Source: Candidatus Kuenenia stuttgartensis
Lineage (GTDB): Bacteria > Bacteroidota > Bacteroidia > Flavobacteriales_D > Crocinitomicaceae
DNA: 5,145 bases
Assembly (NCBI GenBank): GCA_943326025.2
Contig: CALPRR020000177.1
Location: 1 to 5,145 of the forward strand
Reading direction: 5' to 3'
A program made the position numbers and the translations under genes. A model generated the notes under the pieces. The model ran no database searches. It saw only the letters and a list, made by a program, of their open reading frames with translations, and had not been told where the DNA came from. Below, in pieces: positions 1-5,145 of this stretch (position 1 is the first letter of the stretch; each line of letters starts with the position of its first letter).

Positions 1-390
1 AGTCTGTTGTAATGAAAAACCTAATGCAACTATAAATAATCCAAATAACATTCCTGCAAAAACATTCGCTTGAACAGAAATAATCATAGCTACTGCTCCC
101 AAAGAAGAAAACAATAAACCATATACTATACTTTTTTTGTAGCCCCAATGCCCAACTAAATCTTTGCCCTTCTGAGAACCAAAAATGAATAAAAATAATG
201 CTCCTAAATAATAAGCAGAATAAAAAGCAAAATCAATTAACTGACTTTGAAATTGATCTAAATGAAAATAATGTTTACAAAAAGGTATAAAAACACTATT
301 TCCCGCAGCTATAAATCCCCAAAAAAAGTAAACAGTCGTTATAGTAATTAAAGCTCCGTAATTTGTCGTTTTCGTCTTGTTAATTGACAT
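1..390 (-). CDS. FucP-type sugar permease (MFS), N-terminal part, cut by window edge
   Basis: This reading frame is open from an ATG at 390-388 to the window edge, giving 130 codons with no stop. Family members run to about 400-440 residues, so roughly the first third is present. Hydrophobic segments lie near residues 12-36, 52-72, 87-105 and 109-128, matching TM1-TM4 of a 12-helix permease. Recognisable FucP-family features are the TM1 stretch YFFWGF, then IPFCK, FAFYSAYYLGA in TM2, the loop GHWGYKK before TM3, and LQQT at the cut end, where the family continues into an AANP motif. Such proteins import sugars such as fucose, glucose, galactose or N-acetylglucosamine through the inner membrane; the substrate cannot be chosen here. 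Against E. coli FucP as I recall it, Asp46 aligns with Ser32 and Glu135 with Gln129. The gene is divergent from the glycosyltransferase operon. Family assignment is firm, specificity unknown. Confidence 0.88.
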   Translation of the reverse strand, partial: MSINKTKTTNYGALITITTVYFFWGFIAAGNSVFIPFCKHYFHLDQFQSQLIDFAFYSAYYLGALFLFIFGSQKGKDLVGHWGYKKSIVYGLLFSSLGAVAMIISVQANVFAGMLFGLFIVALGFSLQQT

Positions 391-410
391 AATTTTATTT
401 TTAAAGTTAT

Positions 411-441
411 CAAAATAAGCAAATTTTTGACGTTTTAGCAA
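411..441 (-). promoter_or_regulatory. Candidate promoter of the sugar permease gene
   Basis: Read on the minus strand, TTATTTTG (418-411) differs at one base from the Bacteroidota -7 consensus TAnnTTTG. A TTG at 441-439 lies 20 bases upstream, within the usual spacing for the -33 element. Transcription would start a few bases downstream, leaving a leader of roughly 15-20 bases before the ATG at 390. No Shine-Dalgarno sequence is visible, which is normal for this phylum. The -7 match is imperfect and the region is very AT-rich, so this is a moderate call. Confidence 0.4.
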
Positions 442-443
442 CT

Positions 444-451
444 TATATTTG
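444..451 (+). promoter_or_regulatory. Possible distal -7 element (TATATTTG) for the glycosyltransferase operon
   Basis: TATATTTG matches the Bacteroidota -7 consensus TAnnTTTG exactly. The nearest upstream TTTG (426-429) is only 14 bases away, shorter than the usual 19-21, so the -33 box is not convincing. If used, it would give a leader of about 80 bases containing the palindrome at 459-471. It is weaker than the proximal copy at 515-522, and it overlaps the likely polymerase footprint of the divergent permease promoter. Confidence 0.25.
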
Positions 452-458
452 AATTTAG

Positions 459-471
459 GTTCAACTTGAAC
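459..471. promoter_or_regulatory. 13-bp perfect palindrome GTTCAACTTGAAC, candidate operator
   Basis: The sequence is an exact inverted repeat of 6 bases around one central C. It lies in the divergent intergenic region between the permease and glycosyltransferase starts. The right arm also forms a tandem direct repeat, ACTTGA twice at 464-475, and a further TGAAC sits at 501-505. Its size and symmetry suit a dimeric transcription factor, but no regulator is encoded in the window and I do not recognise the motif as a known box. It could affect either direction of transcription, or be chance. Confidence 0.3.
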
Positions 472-514
472 TTGATTATATCTTAATTTTACATAAAAGC
501 TGAACTTAAAAAAT

Positions 515-522
515 TATATTTG
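515..522 (+). promoter_or_regulatory. Proximal -7 element (TATATTTG) of the glycosyltransferase operon
   Basis: TATATTTG is an exact match to the Bacteroidota -7 consensus TAnnTTTG and ends 17 bases before the ATG at 540. Transcription would begin near 527-530, giving a leader of only about 10 bases. That places the in-frame TTG at 525 upstream of, or at, the transcript start and favours ATG 540 as the true start. I see no TTG or TTTG box 19-21 bases upstream, so recognition would rest on the -7 element or an activator. Confidence 0.5.
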
Positions 523-539
523 CTTTGAAAATTACAATT

Positions 540-1259
540 ATGGATTTTAAAAAACTTTCAATATTAATTCCTGCATACAACGAAGGACCTACGATTCATT
601 TGATTTTAAATAGAATCAAAGAAGTTGTTTTAGATAATGAAATTGAAAAAGAAATCATAATTGTAAATGATTGCTCTAAAGACGATACCGTTCAAAAGGT
701 TGAAAAATACATTTCTGAAAATAAAGAGTTAAATATTCAACTGTTTTCCCAACCTGTAAATATGGGTAAAGGTGCTGCGATAAACAGAGCTATTCAAGAA
801 GCAACTGGAGAATATATCATTATTCAAGATGCAGATTTAGAATATGATCCTGAAGAATACAACATTTTATTAAAAGCTGTTTTCAAAGATAATGCAGACG
901 TTGTTTATGGGTCACGTTTTATGGGACATCAACCACATCGTATTTTATTTTACTGGCATTCAATTGGTAATAAATTCTTAACTCGGCTTTCAAACATGAT
1001 GACGAACCTAAATTTAACAGACATGGAAACATGTTATAAATTGATTCGAACTTCAATTGCAAAAAACATTGTTATTACAGAGAATCGATTTGGAATAGAA
1101 CCTGAAATAACTGCAAAAATATCTCGTATTCCAAAAGTTAAAATATACGAAGTTGGTATCTCTTACTATGGTAGAACCTACGATGAAGGTAAAAAAATTG
1201 GTTGGAGAGATGGTTTTAGAGCAATTTACTGTATAATAAAATATCGTTTTGTAAAATAA
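540..1259 (+). CDS. Family 2 glycosyltransferase (DPM1/polyprenyl-phosphate type)
   Basis: The 239-residue product is a GT-A fold, inverting glycosyltransferase of family GT2. Visible motifs are SILIPAYNE (7-15) at the first strand, VND (42-44) for nucleotide binding, NMGKGAAIN (74-82), the metal-binding DAD (97-99) within the acidic stretch DADLEYDPEEY, GSRF (124-127), and the C-terminal RTYDEGKKIGWRDG (212-225) common in dolichol- or undecaprenyl-phosphate sugar transferases. There are no transmembrane helices or signal peptide, so it should work at the inner face of the membrane, moving a sugar from an NDP- or GDP-donor onto a lipid phosphate or other acceptor. Donor and acceptor cannot be read from sequence. 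An in-frame TTG at 525 would add five residues, but ATG 540 is preferred because family members start just before the SILIP strand and a -7 promoter element ends at 522. It is the first gene of a three-gene unit, with one base before the MBOAT gene. Confidence 0.9.
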   Translation: MDFKKLSILIPAYNEGPTIHLILNRIKEVVLDNEIEKEIIIVNDCSKDDTVQKVEKYISENKELNIQLFSQPVNMGKGAAINRAIQEATGEYIIIQDADLEYDPEEYNILLKAVFKDNADVVYGSRFMGHQPHRILFYWHSIGNKFLTRLSNMMTNLNLTDMETCYKLIRTSIAKNIVITENRFGIEPEITAKISRIPKVKIYEVGISYYGRTYDEGKKIGWRDGFRAIYCIIKYRFVK

Positions 1260-1260
1260 A

Positions 1261-2679
1261 ATGGTTTTTTCAAGTACGATATTCTTAATTTATTTTTTGC
1301 CAATAGTACTTTTAATCAATGTCATTTTACCTAAATATTTAAAAAACTATTGGCTCTTAGTTGCCAGTTTGATTTTCTATTCTTGGGGAGAACCATCCTT
1401 TTTCTTTTTTTTAATTACTTGCTCTGTAATCAATTTTTTTGCGGTACTAAAGATGAATCAGTTAGCTGATTTAAAACGTAAAGTTCTATTCAGTTCTTTA
1501 ATTATCTTCAATCTCGCATTCTTAGTTTATTTTAAATATTCCAATTTTTTCATAGAAAGTATCAATGAAGGTTTAACATTTTTGGGAAATGATTTAATAA
1601 AATGGAATCGCGTAATTCTTCCAATCGGAATATCCTTTTTCACCTTCCAATCACTTACTTACATTATTGATGTTTATCGAAAAGATACTCAGCCTCAAGT
1701 ATATGTTCACAATTACATACTCTATAGTTTTTTATTTCCTCACTTAATTGCCGGACCAATTGTTAAGTACAATTTCGTTTCAGATCAAATTAATAACCGT
1801 GAGGAAACAGCACTCAAATTCATAGCTGGATTTGTTCGATTCTCAATTGGACTTGGAAAAAAAGTATTGATTGCAAACGTAATCGGAGAATATTCTCGTC
1901 AATTATTGTATGAATCTAATTCTGTCGAATTAACATCAGGAACTGTTTGGTTAGGAATGTTAGCCTACACCTTTCAAATTTATTTTGACTTTTCGGGTTA
2001 TTCTGATATGGCAATTGGACTTGGGAAAATGCTTGGATTTCATTTTCCTGAAAATTTCGATCGCCCTTACATTTCTTCTTCTATTTCAGAATTCTGGCGT
2101 AAATGGCATATCACGCTTGGAGATTTTATGAAAAACTACCTCTACATACCGTTAGGTGGAAATAAAGTTTCTAATTGGAAAATCTATAGAAATTTGTTAA
2201 TCGTGTTTTTCTTAAGTGGCTTATGGCATGGGGACAATTGGACTTTCATAGCTTGGGGATTATTCCATGGTTTTTGGTTAATTATCGATCGCCTTTTCCT
2301 TCTAAAAATCTTGAACAAAATTAAGTTTCTGGCGATACCTTTCACTTTTTTAGTCGTTCTAAATGGCTGGGTATTATTCCAAGCACCTTCAATTGAAAGT
2401 GCCATGGAGCAATATAAAATCATGTGGCAGTTTAATCACTTTTCTCTTCAATCAATTCAAAATCAATCGTATTTTAATTTCCATATTCTAATTGCAGTTA
2501 CTATTTGCTTATTAGGATTAGTTCCGATTATTCGTCGTTTTTCAAATACATTTATTTCTGAACAGAAAAAACCTATCTATCTTATTTCAAAAGTATTAAT
2601 TGCTGGAATTATTTTCATTCTTTCAATGGCTGAAGTGATTGCTGGTAATTTTAATCCTTTCATTTATTTTAAATTTTAA
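1261..2679 (+). CDS. MBOAT-family O-acyltransferase, AlgI-like
   Basis: The 472-residue polytopic membrane protein has the full AlgI/DltB/PatA layout. It starts MVFSS and continues with YWLLVASLIFYSWGEP (30-45), typical of AlgI N-termini. Further family blocks are PIGISFFTFQSLTY (121-134), HLIAGPIVKY (161-170), FQIYFDFSGYSDMAIGLG (238-255), the EFWRKWHITL block (278-286) leading to YLYIPLGGN (293-301), and LSGLWHG (318-324) followed by WGLFHG (332-337). His323 and His336 are the candidate active-site or conserved histidines, with His283 in the WHI block. The C-terminus ends NPFIYFKF, the usual family ending, so the gene is intact. These proteins form a pore through which an acyl group, generally acetyl, passes from a cytoplasmic donor to an extracytoplasmic acceptor, usually with an AlgJ, AlgX or PatB-like partner. 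Such a partner is encoded next, overlapping by one base. The acceptor glycan is unknown; peptidoglycan or exopolysaccharide are both possible. Confidence 0.93.
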   Translation: MVFSSTIFLIYFLPIVLLINVILPKYLKNYWLLVASLIFYSWGEPSFFFFLITCSVINFFAVLKMNQLADLKRKVLFSSLIIFNLAFLVYFKYSNFFIESINEGLTFLGNDLIKWNRVILPIGISFFTFQSLTYIIDVYRKDTQPQVYVHNYILYSFLFPHLIAGPIVKYNFVSDQINNREETALKFIAGFVRFSIGLGKKVLIANVIGEYSRQLLYESNSVELTSGTVWLGMLAYTFQIYFDFSGYSDMAIGLGKMLGFHFPENFDRPYISSSISEFWRKWHITLGDFMKNYLYIPLGGNKVSNWKIYRNLLIVFFLSGLWHGDNWTFIAWGLFHGFWLIIDRLFLLKILNKIKFLAIPFTFLVVLNGWVLFQAPSIESAMEQYKIMWQFNHFSLQSIQNQSYFNFHILIAVTICLLGLVPIIRRFSNTFISEQKKPIYLISKVLIAGIIFILSMAEVIAGNFNPFIYFKF

Positions 2680-3857
2680 TGAACGGAGAAGATCAACATA
2701 TCAAATTTGCGAAGGCCTTTAAAGTGATTATTTTAATTGTCTTATGTATTCCGTTGTGTTTTCAATTGTTGAATAAGTCTTTTTTTACACCGTTAAATGG
2801 CGTTCAGACCTCAAAAACTAATCAATTAAACGATTCATTTCATGGTCAATTTAGTTTCATAGACAGAACGTTACAACAATACCTAGAAGCTAAAATCGAA
2901 GAAAATTTAATTGTAAAAAGTCCGCTGGTTCGTTTGAGAAATCAATATGAATATTCATTTTTCCAAAAGTTAAACGCACAACAAATTTATCAATATGGTG
3001 ATCAATTGTTTCGTTTTTATGATCCGACTTATAATGAAGCAAGTTTATTTCTAGGAAAAGAAAAAATTGAAGCTAAAATCAAGAAACTAATAGAAATTCA
3101 AGCTTATTTAGGAAAAGGGCATCCGATTATTACATTGATCGCTCCATCTAAGACTTATTTTTACTCGGAATATTTACCCGAAATTCATAAATTTCAAACG
3201 GAATTCTCCAACTATAAAGCAATCAAAAAAGAATTGATAAAGAACCATTTGTCAGTTATCGATTTCAATCAGTGGTTCTTACATTTAAAAGAAAAGACAC
3301 AAGCACCGTTATTTGGTAAAAGTGGAATTCATTGGACTTCCTATGGTGCATCGTTGGCAATGGATTCATTGGTATCATATTTAGAAAGTAAAAAGAAAAG
3401 TCAATTTCAACACTCAAGTTGGAATTTAAATTCAGCTTATGAATTTCTATACAATGACCAAGATTTAGGTCAATTATTGAATGTATTTTATCCACCGAAT
3501 GATTTAACTCTTCGTAATCCAATTTTCATTCAACCAAAACAACCTAAAAGGAAAATAAAAGCTTTAATTATTTCAGATAGCTATTTCGATGTCATTTCAA
3601 TTACAAAACTTAGAAGCCAAATTTTCACTTCAGATACTGATTATTTATACTATTTCAATAAGAGAAAAGATCCAACCAATAACAATCAAAGCATTGATAA
3701 AAATGAATTACTTTCTAAAATGAAACAATGTGATTGTATCATTCTTATGAACGATATAGTAAACATGGAAGATTTCGGTTGGGGCTTTATTGAAACGGCT
3801 TTTGATCAAATAAAAAGGGTAACCACAAAAGACATAAGAGGGTATAAAAGAAAATAG
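2679..3857 (+). CDS. Membrane-anchored AlgJ/AlgX-like SGNH acyltransferase partner
   Basis: The 392-residue protein has one N-terminal hydrophobic helix (about residues 12-31) preceded by a short charged stretch, so it is probably an inner-membrane-anchored periplasmic protein. The body follows the AlgJ/AlgX order: a region with FIDRTLQQYLE and VRLRNQYEYSFFQKL (60-97), APSKTYFYSEYLPE (155-168), GIHWTSYGA (216-224), then ISDSYFD (298-304). His218 corresponds to the His of the D-x-H-W motif and Ser301 to the nucleophile of the GDSF motif; this permuted order, His before Ser, is that of AlgX and AlgJ. The position of the catalytic Asp holds Gly216, and the Gly of GDS is Ser299. By family it would transfer acetyl groups delivered by the MBOAT protein onto a periplasmic glycan. 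The ATG overlaps the upstream stop (TAATG), implying translational coupling. The tail is basic, ending YKRK. Family call is good; activity is uncertain because of the Asp change. Confidence 0.8.
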   Translation: MNGEDQHIKFAKAFKVIILIVLCIPLCFQLLNKSFFTPLNGVQTSKTNQLNDSFHGQFSFIDRTLQQYLEAKIEENLIVKSPLVRLRNQYEYSFFQKLNAQQIYQYGDQLFRFYDPTYNEASLFLGKEKIEAKIKKLIEIQAYLGKGHPIITLIAPSKTYFYSEYLPEIHKFQTEFSNYKAIKKELIKNHLSVIDFNQWFLHLKEKTQAPLFGKSGIHWTSYGASLAMDSLVSYLESKKKSQFQHSSWNLNSAYEFLYNDQDLGQLLNVFYPPNDLTLRNPIFIQPKQPKRKIKALIISDSYFDVISITKLRSQIFTSDTDYLYYFNKRKDPTNNNQSIDKNELLSKMKQCDCIILMNDIVNMEDFGWGFIETAFDQIKRVTTKDIRGYKRK

Positions 3858-3877
3858 AAAGACCGAAATCCATTTTT
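3765..3877 (+). other. Long-range inverted repeat at the operon 3' end, possible atypical terminator
   Basis: GATTTCGGT (3771-3779), inside the last codons of the SGNH gene, is perfectly complementary to ACCGAAATC (3862-3870) just after its stop. Allowing a three-base bulge, ATG (3765-3767) also pairs with CAT (3871-3873), and four T residues follow at 3874-3877. The loop would be about 80 bases, far longer than in a normal intrinsic terminator, so this may be a 3'-end RNA structure or chance. No conventional plus-strand terminator hairpin is visible in 3858-4027. Confidence 0.2.
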
Positions 3878-3971
3878 GTCACAACAATATTTATATGTTA
3901 AAGGGATTAAAACAGAAATGGCTCATCAAACAAGTCCTATTTTTATGTCCTTAAATGCCTTATTTGGTTTC

Positions 3972-4000
3972 AAAAAAAAAGCCATCCGTAAGGACAGCTT
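3972..4000 (-). terminator. Intrinsic terminator of queA
   Basis: On the minus strand, starting 28 bases after the queA stop, the RNA has AAGCUGUCC (4000-3992), loop UUAC and GGAUGGCUU (3987-3979). All nine positions pair, two of them as G-U wobbles, and a run of U continues to 3972. On the plus strand the two wobbles become C/A and A/C mismatches and the A-run precedes the stem, so the structure serves minus-strand transcripts. This fits termination of queA facing the end of the plus-strand operon. Confidence 0.82.
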
Positions 4001-4027
4001 CTCTTTAATATATTTATTTGCTGATGA

Positions 4028-5086
4028 TTACAAAATCAACATTGCATCTCCATAAGAATAAAATCTATATTTTTCTTGAACAGCTTGTTTGTATGCTTCA
4101 ACCATTAAATCATGACCACAGAAAGATGAAATCATCATTAATAAAGTTGATAATGGTGTATGAAAATTTGTCACCATACAGTCAGCAATACTGAAATCGT
4201 AAGGAGGGAAAATAAATTTATTTGTCCAGCCATCATAAGGATTCAACATTCCATCAGTAGAAACAGAAGTTTCAATTGCTCTCATTGCTGTAGTTCCGAT
4301 AGCACAAACCTTTTTCTTCTCTCTTTTCGCTTTGTTTACGATATCAGCACATTCTCTTGTGATTCTCATTTGCTCAGAATCCATTTTGTGTTTTGTTAAG
4401 TCTTCTACCTCAACAGAACGGAATGTACCTAAACCAATGTGTAATGTCACTTCAGCAAAATTAACACCTTTCAATTCTAATCTTTTCAAAAGTTGTCTAG
4501 AGAAATGTAAACCAGCAGTTGGTGCAGCTACAGCTCCTTCTTCTTTCGCGAAAATTGTTTGGTATCTTTCTTCGTCTGTATCTTCAACTTTACGTTTGAT
4601 ATACTTCGGAATTGGAGTTTCTCCTAATTCAGTAATTTTAGCTTTAAATTCTTCGTAAGGACCATCAAATAAGAAACGTAATGTTCGTCCTCTTGAAGTT
4701 GTATTATCAATTACCTCAGCAACTAATGAATCATCATCACCGAAGTATAATTTATTTCCAATACGAATTTTACGAGCCGGATCTACTAAAACATCCCATA
4801 ATAAACTTTCTCTGTTTAACTCACGTAACAAGAAAACTTCGATTTTAGCACCTGTTTTTTCTTTGTTACCGTACATTCTTGCAGGAAACACTTTCGTATT
4901 ATTACGAATCATCACATCTCCTTCATTGAAGTAGTTGATAATGTCTTTGAATAATCTGTGTTCGATTTTACCTGTATCTCTATGGATGACCATTAAACGA
5001 GACTCATCTCTGTTATCTGTAGGGTATTCAGCAATTAACTCTTCTGGTAAGTCAAAACTAAACTCTGAAAGTTTCATTTTTGTCAT
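4028..5086 (-). CDS. queA: S-adenosylmethionine:tRNA ribosyltransferase-isomerase QueA
   Basis: The 352-residue product matches QueA along its whole length (E. coli QueA is 356 residues). It acts in the cytoplasm and transfers and isomerises the ribosyl moiety of S-adenosylmethionine onto preQ1 at position 34 of GUN-anticodon tRNAs, forming epoxyqueuosine. Family blocks include FDLPEELIAEYP (11-22), RDESRLMV (26-33), NNTKVFPARM (62-71), YQTIFAK and GAVAAPTAGLHF (175-195), VTLHIGLGTF (213-222), TTAMRAIE (265-272), TNFHTPLSTLLMMIS (306-320) and YRFYSYGDAML (340-350). KMDSE (234-238) replaces the KMHSE-like form seen in many homologues, probably a lineage variant. ATG 5086 is used here; a second in-frame ATG at 5077 would give the start MKLSEF, also typical of the family, and no ribosome binding site separates them. 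The gene is followed by its own terminator and shows no operon partner in the window. Confidence 0.97.
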   Translation of the reverse strand: MTKMKLSEFSFDLPEELIAEYPTDNRDESRLMVIHRDTGKIEHRLFKDIINYFNEGDVMIRNNTKVFPARMYGNKEKTGAKIEVFLLRELNRESLLWDVLVDPARKIRIGNKLYFGDDDSLVAEVIDNTTSRGRTLRFLFDGPYEEFKAKITELGETPIPKYIKRKVEDTDEERYQTIFAKEEGAVAAPTAGLHFSRQLLKRLELKGVNFAEVTLHIGLGTFRSVEVEDLTKHKMDSEQMRITRECADIVNKAKREKKKVCAIGTTAMRAIETSVSTDGMLNPYDGWTNKFIFPPYDFSIADCMVTNFHTPLSTLLMMISSFCGHDLMVEAYKQAVQEKYRFYSYGDAMLIL

Positions 5087-5127
5087 AACACAACTATATA
5101 AAGTGTAAAATTTTAATAAAAAGTCTG

Positions 5128-5135
5128 CAAAGGTA
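5128..5135 (-). promoter_or_regulatory. -7 promoter element of queA (TACCTTTG)
   Basis: Read on the minus strand, TACCTTTG is an exact TAnnTTTG match in the form most common before Bacteroidota genes. It lies 41 bases upstream of the ATG at 5086, giving an expected start near 5121-5123 and a leader of about 35 bases. The -33 box would fall beyond the window edge at about 5155 and cannot be checked. The leader contains no Shine-Dalgarno sequence. Confidence 0.6.
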
Positions 5136-5145
5136 TAAAAAATTA

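Noticed and set aside
525..539. TTG start for the glycosyltransferase adding five residues
   Set aside because: It falls at or before the expected transcript start from the -7 element at 515-522, and ATG 540 fits the usual family N-terminus.
391..539. Possible riboswitch, small RNA gene or short peptide in the divergent intergenic region
   Set aside because: The region is only about 150 bases, AT-rich, and shows promoter-like elements and one palindrome but no compact multi-stem structure or credible coding frame.
2184..2423. Minus-strand 79-codon open frame
   Set aside because: It is antisense to the conserved core of the MBOAT gene, including its active-site histidine block, and has no family resemblance.
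3265..3522. Minus-strand 85-codon open frame
   Set aside because: It is antisense to the HW-motif region of the SGNH gene, with no recognisable domain or promoter.
3918..4055. A 45-codon plus-strand frame starting ATG GCT CAT in the gap after the operon
   Set aside because: It runs through the queA terminator and into antisense of the queA 3' end, has no promoter or ribosome site, and its sequence resembles no family I know.
4160..4658. Two plus-strand open frames (4160-4399 and 4332-4658)
   Set aside because: Both lie antisense within the clearly conserved queA gene; their products are Ser/Cys-rich with no recognisable domain.

Overview
The window looks like an AT-rich chromosomal segment of a Bacteroidota bacterium, most likely Flavobacteriia or a close relative. 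The evidence is the low-GC codon use, the lack of Shine-Dalgarno sequences before the genes, two exact matches to the Bacteroidota -7 promoter element TAnnTTTG placed before gene starts, and the protein families present. I cannot name a genus from the sequence alone.

Layout: (1) Bases 1-390, minus strand, hold the N-terminal 130 codons of a FucP-type sugar permease of the major facilitator superfamily, cut off by the window edge. (2) Bases 391-539 are a divergent intergenic region with candidate promoters on both strands and a perfect 13-bp palindrome. (3) Bases 540-3857, plus strand, are a compact three-gene unit: a family 2 glycosyltransferase, an AlgI-type MBOAT O-acyltransferase and a membrane-anchored AlgJ/AlgX-like SGNH protein. 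The first junction has a 1-base gap and the second a 1-base TAATG overlap. (4) Bases 3858-4027 are a convergent intergenic region holding an intrinsic terminator that folds fully only on the minus strand. (5) Bases 4028-5086, minus strand, encode a complete QueA, the queuosine-pathway enzyme, with a TACCTTTG -7 element upstream near the window's right end.

How the genes work together: the MBOAT and AlgJ/AlgX-like proteins are the classic two-part machine for moving acyl (usually acetyl) groups across the cytoplasmic membrane onto an extracytoplasmic glycan. The cytoplasmic glycosyltransferase, which resembles the enzymes that load a sugar onto a polyprenyl phosphate, could supply the sugar or glycolipid that is then acylated. 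The target (exopolysaccharide, O-antigen, peptidoglycan or a glycolipid) cannot be told from this window. The sugar permease and queA look like unrelated neighbours.

Main points for a second look: the tight glycosyltransferase-MBOAT-SGNH cassette; a Gly where the Asp of the AlgX/AlgJ D-x-H motif is expected; loss of both proton-relay acidic residues in the FucP-like permease; a promoter element that settles the glycosyltransferase start codon; and the strand-biased terminator beside an operon end that has no ordinary terminator of its own. I saw no mobile element, CRISPR array, rRNA or tRNA gene.
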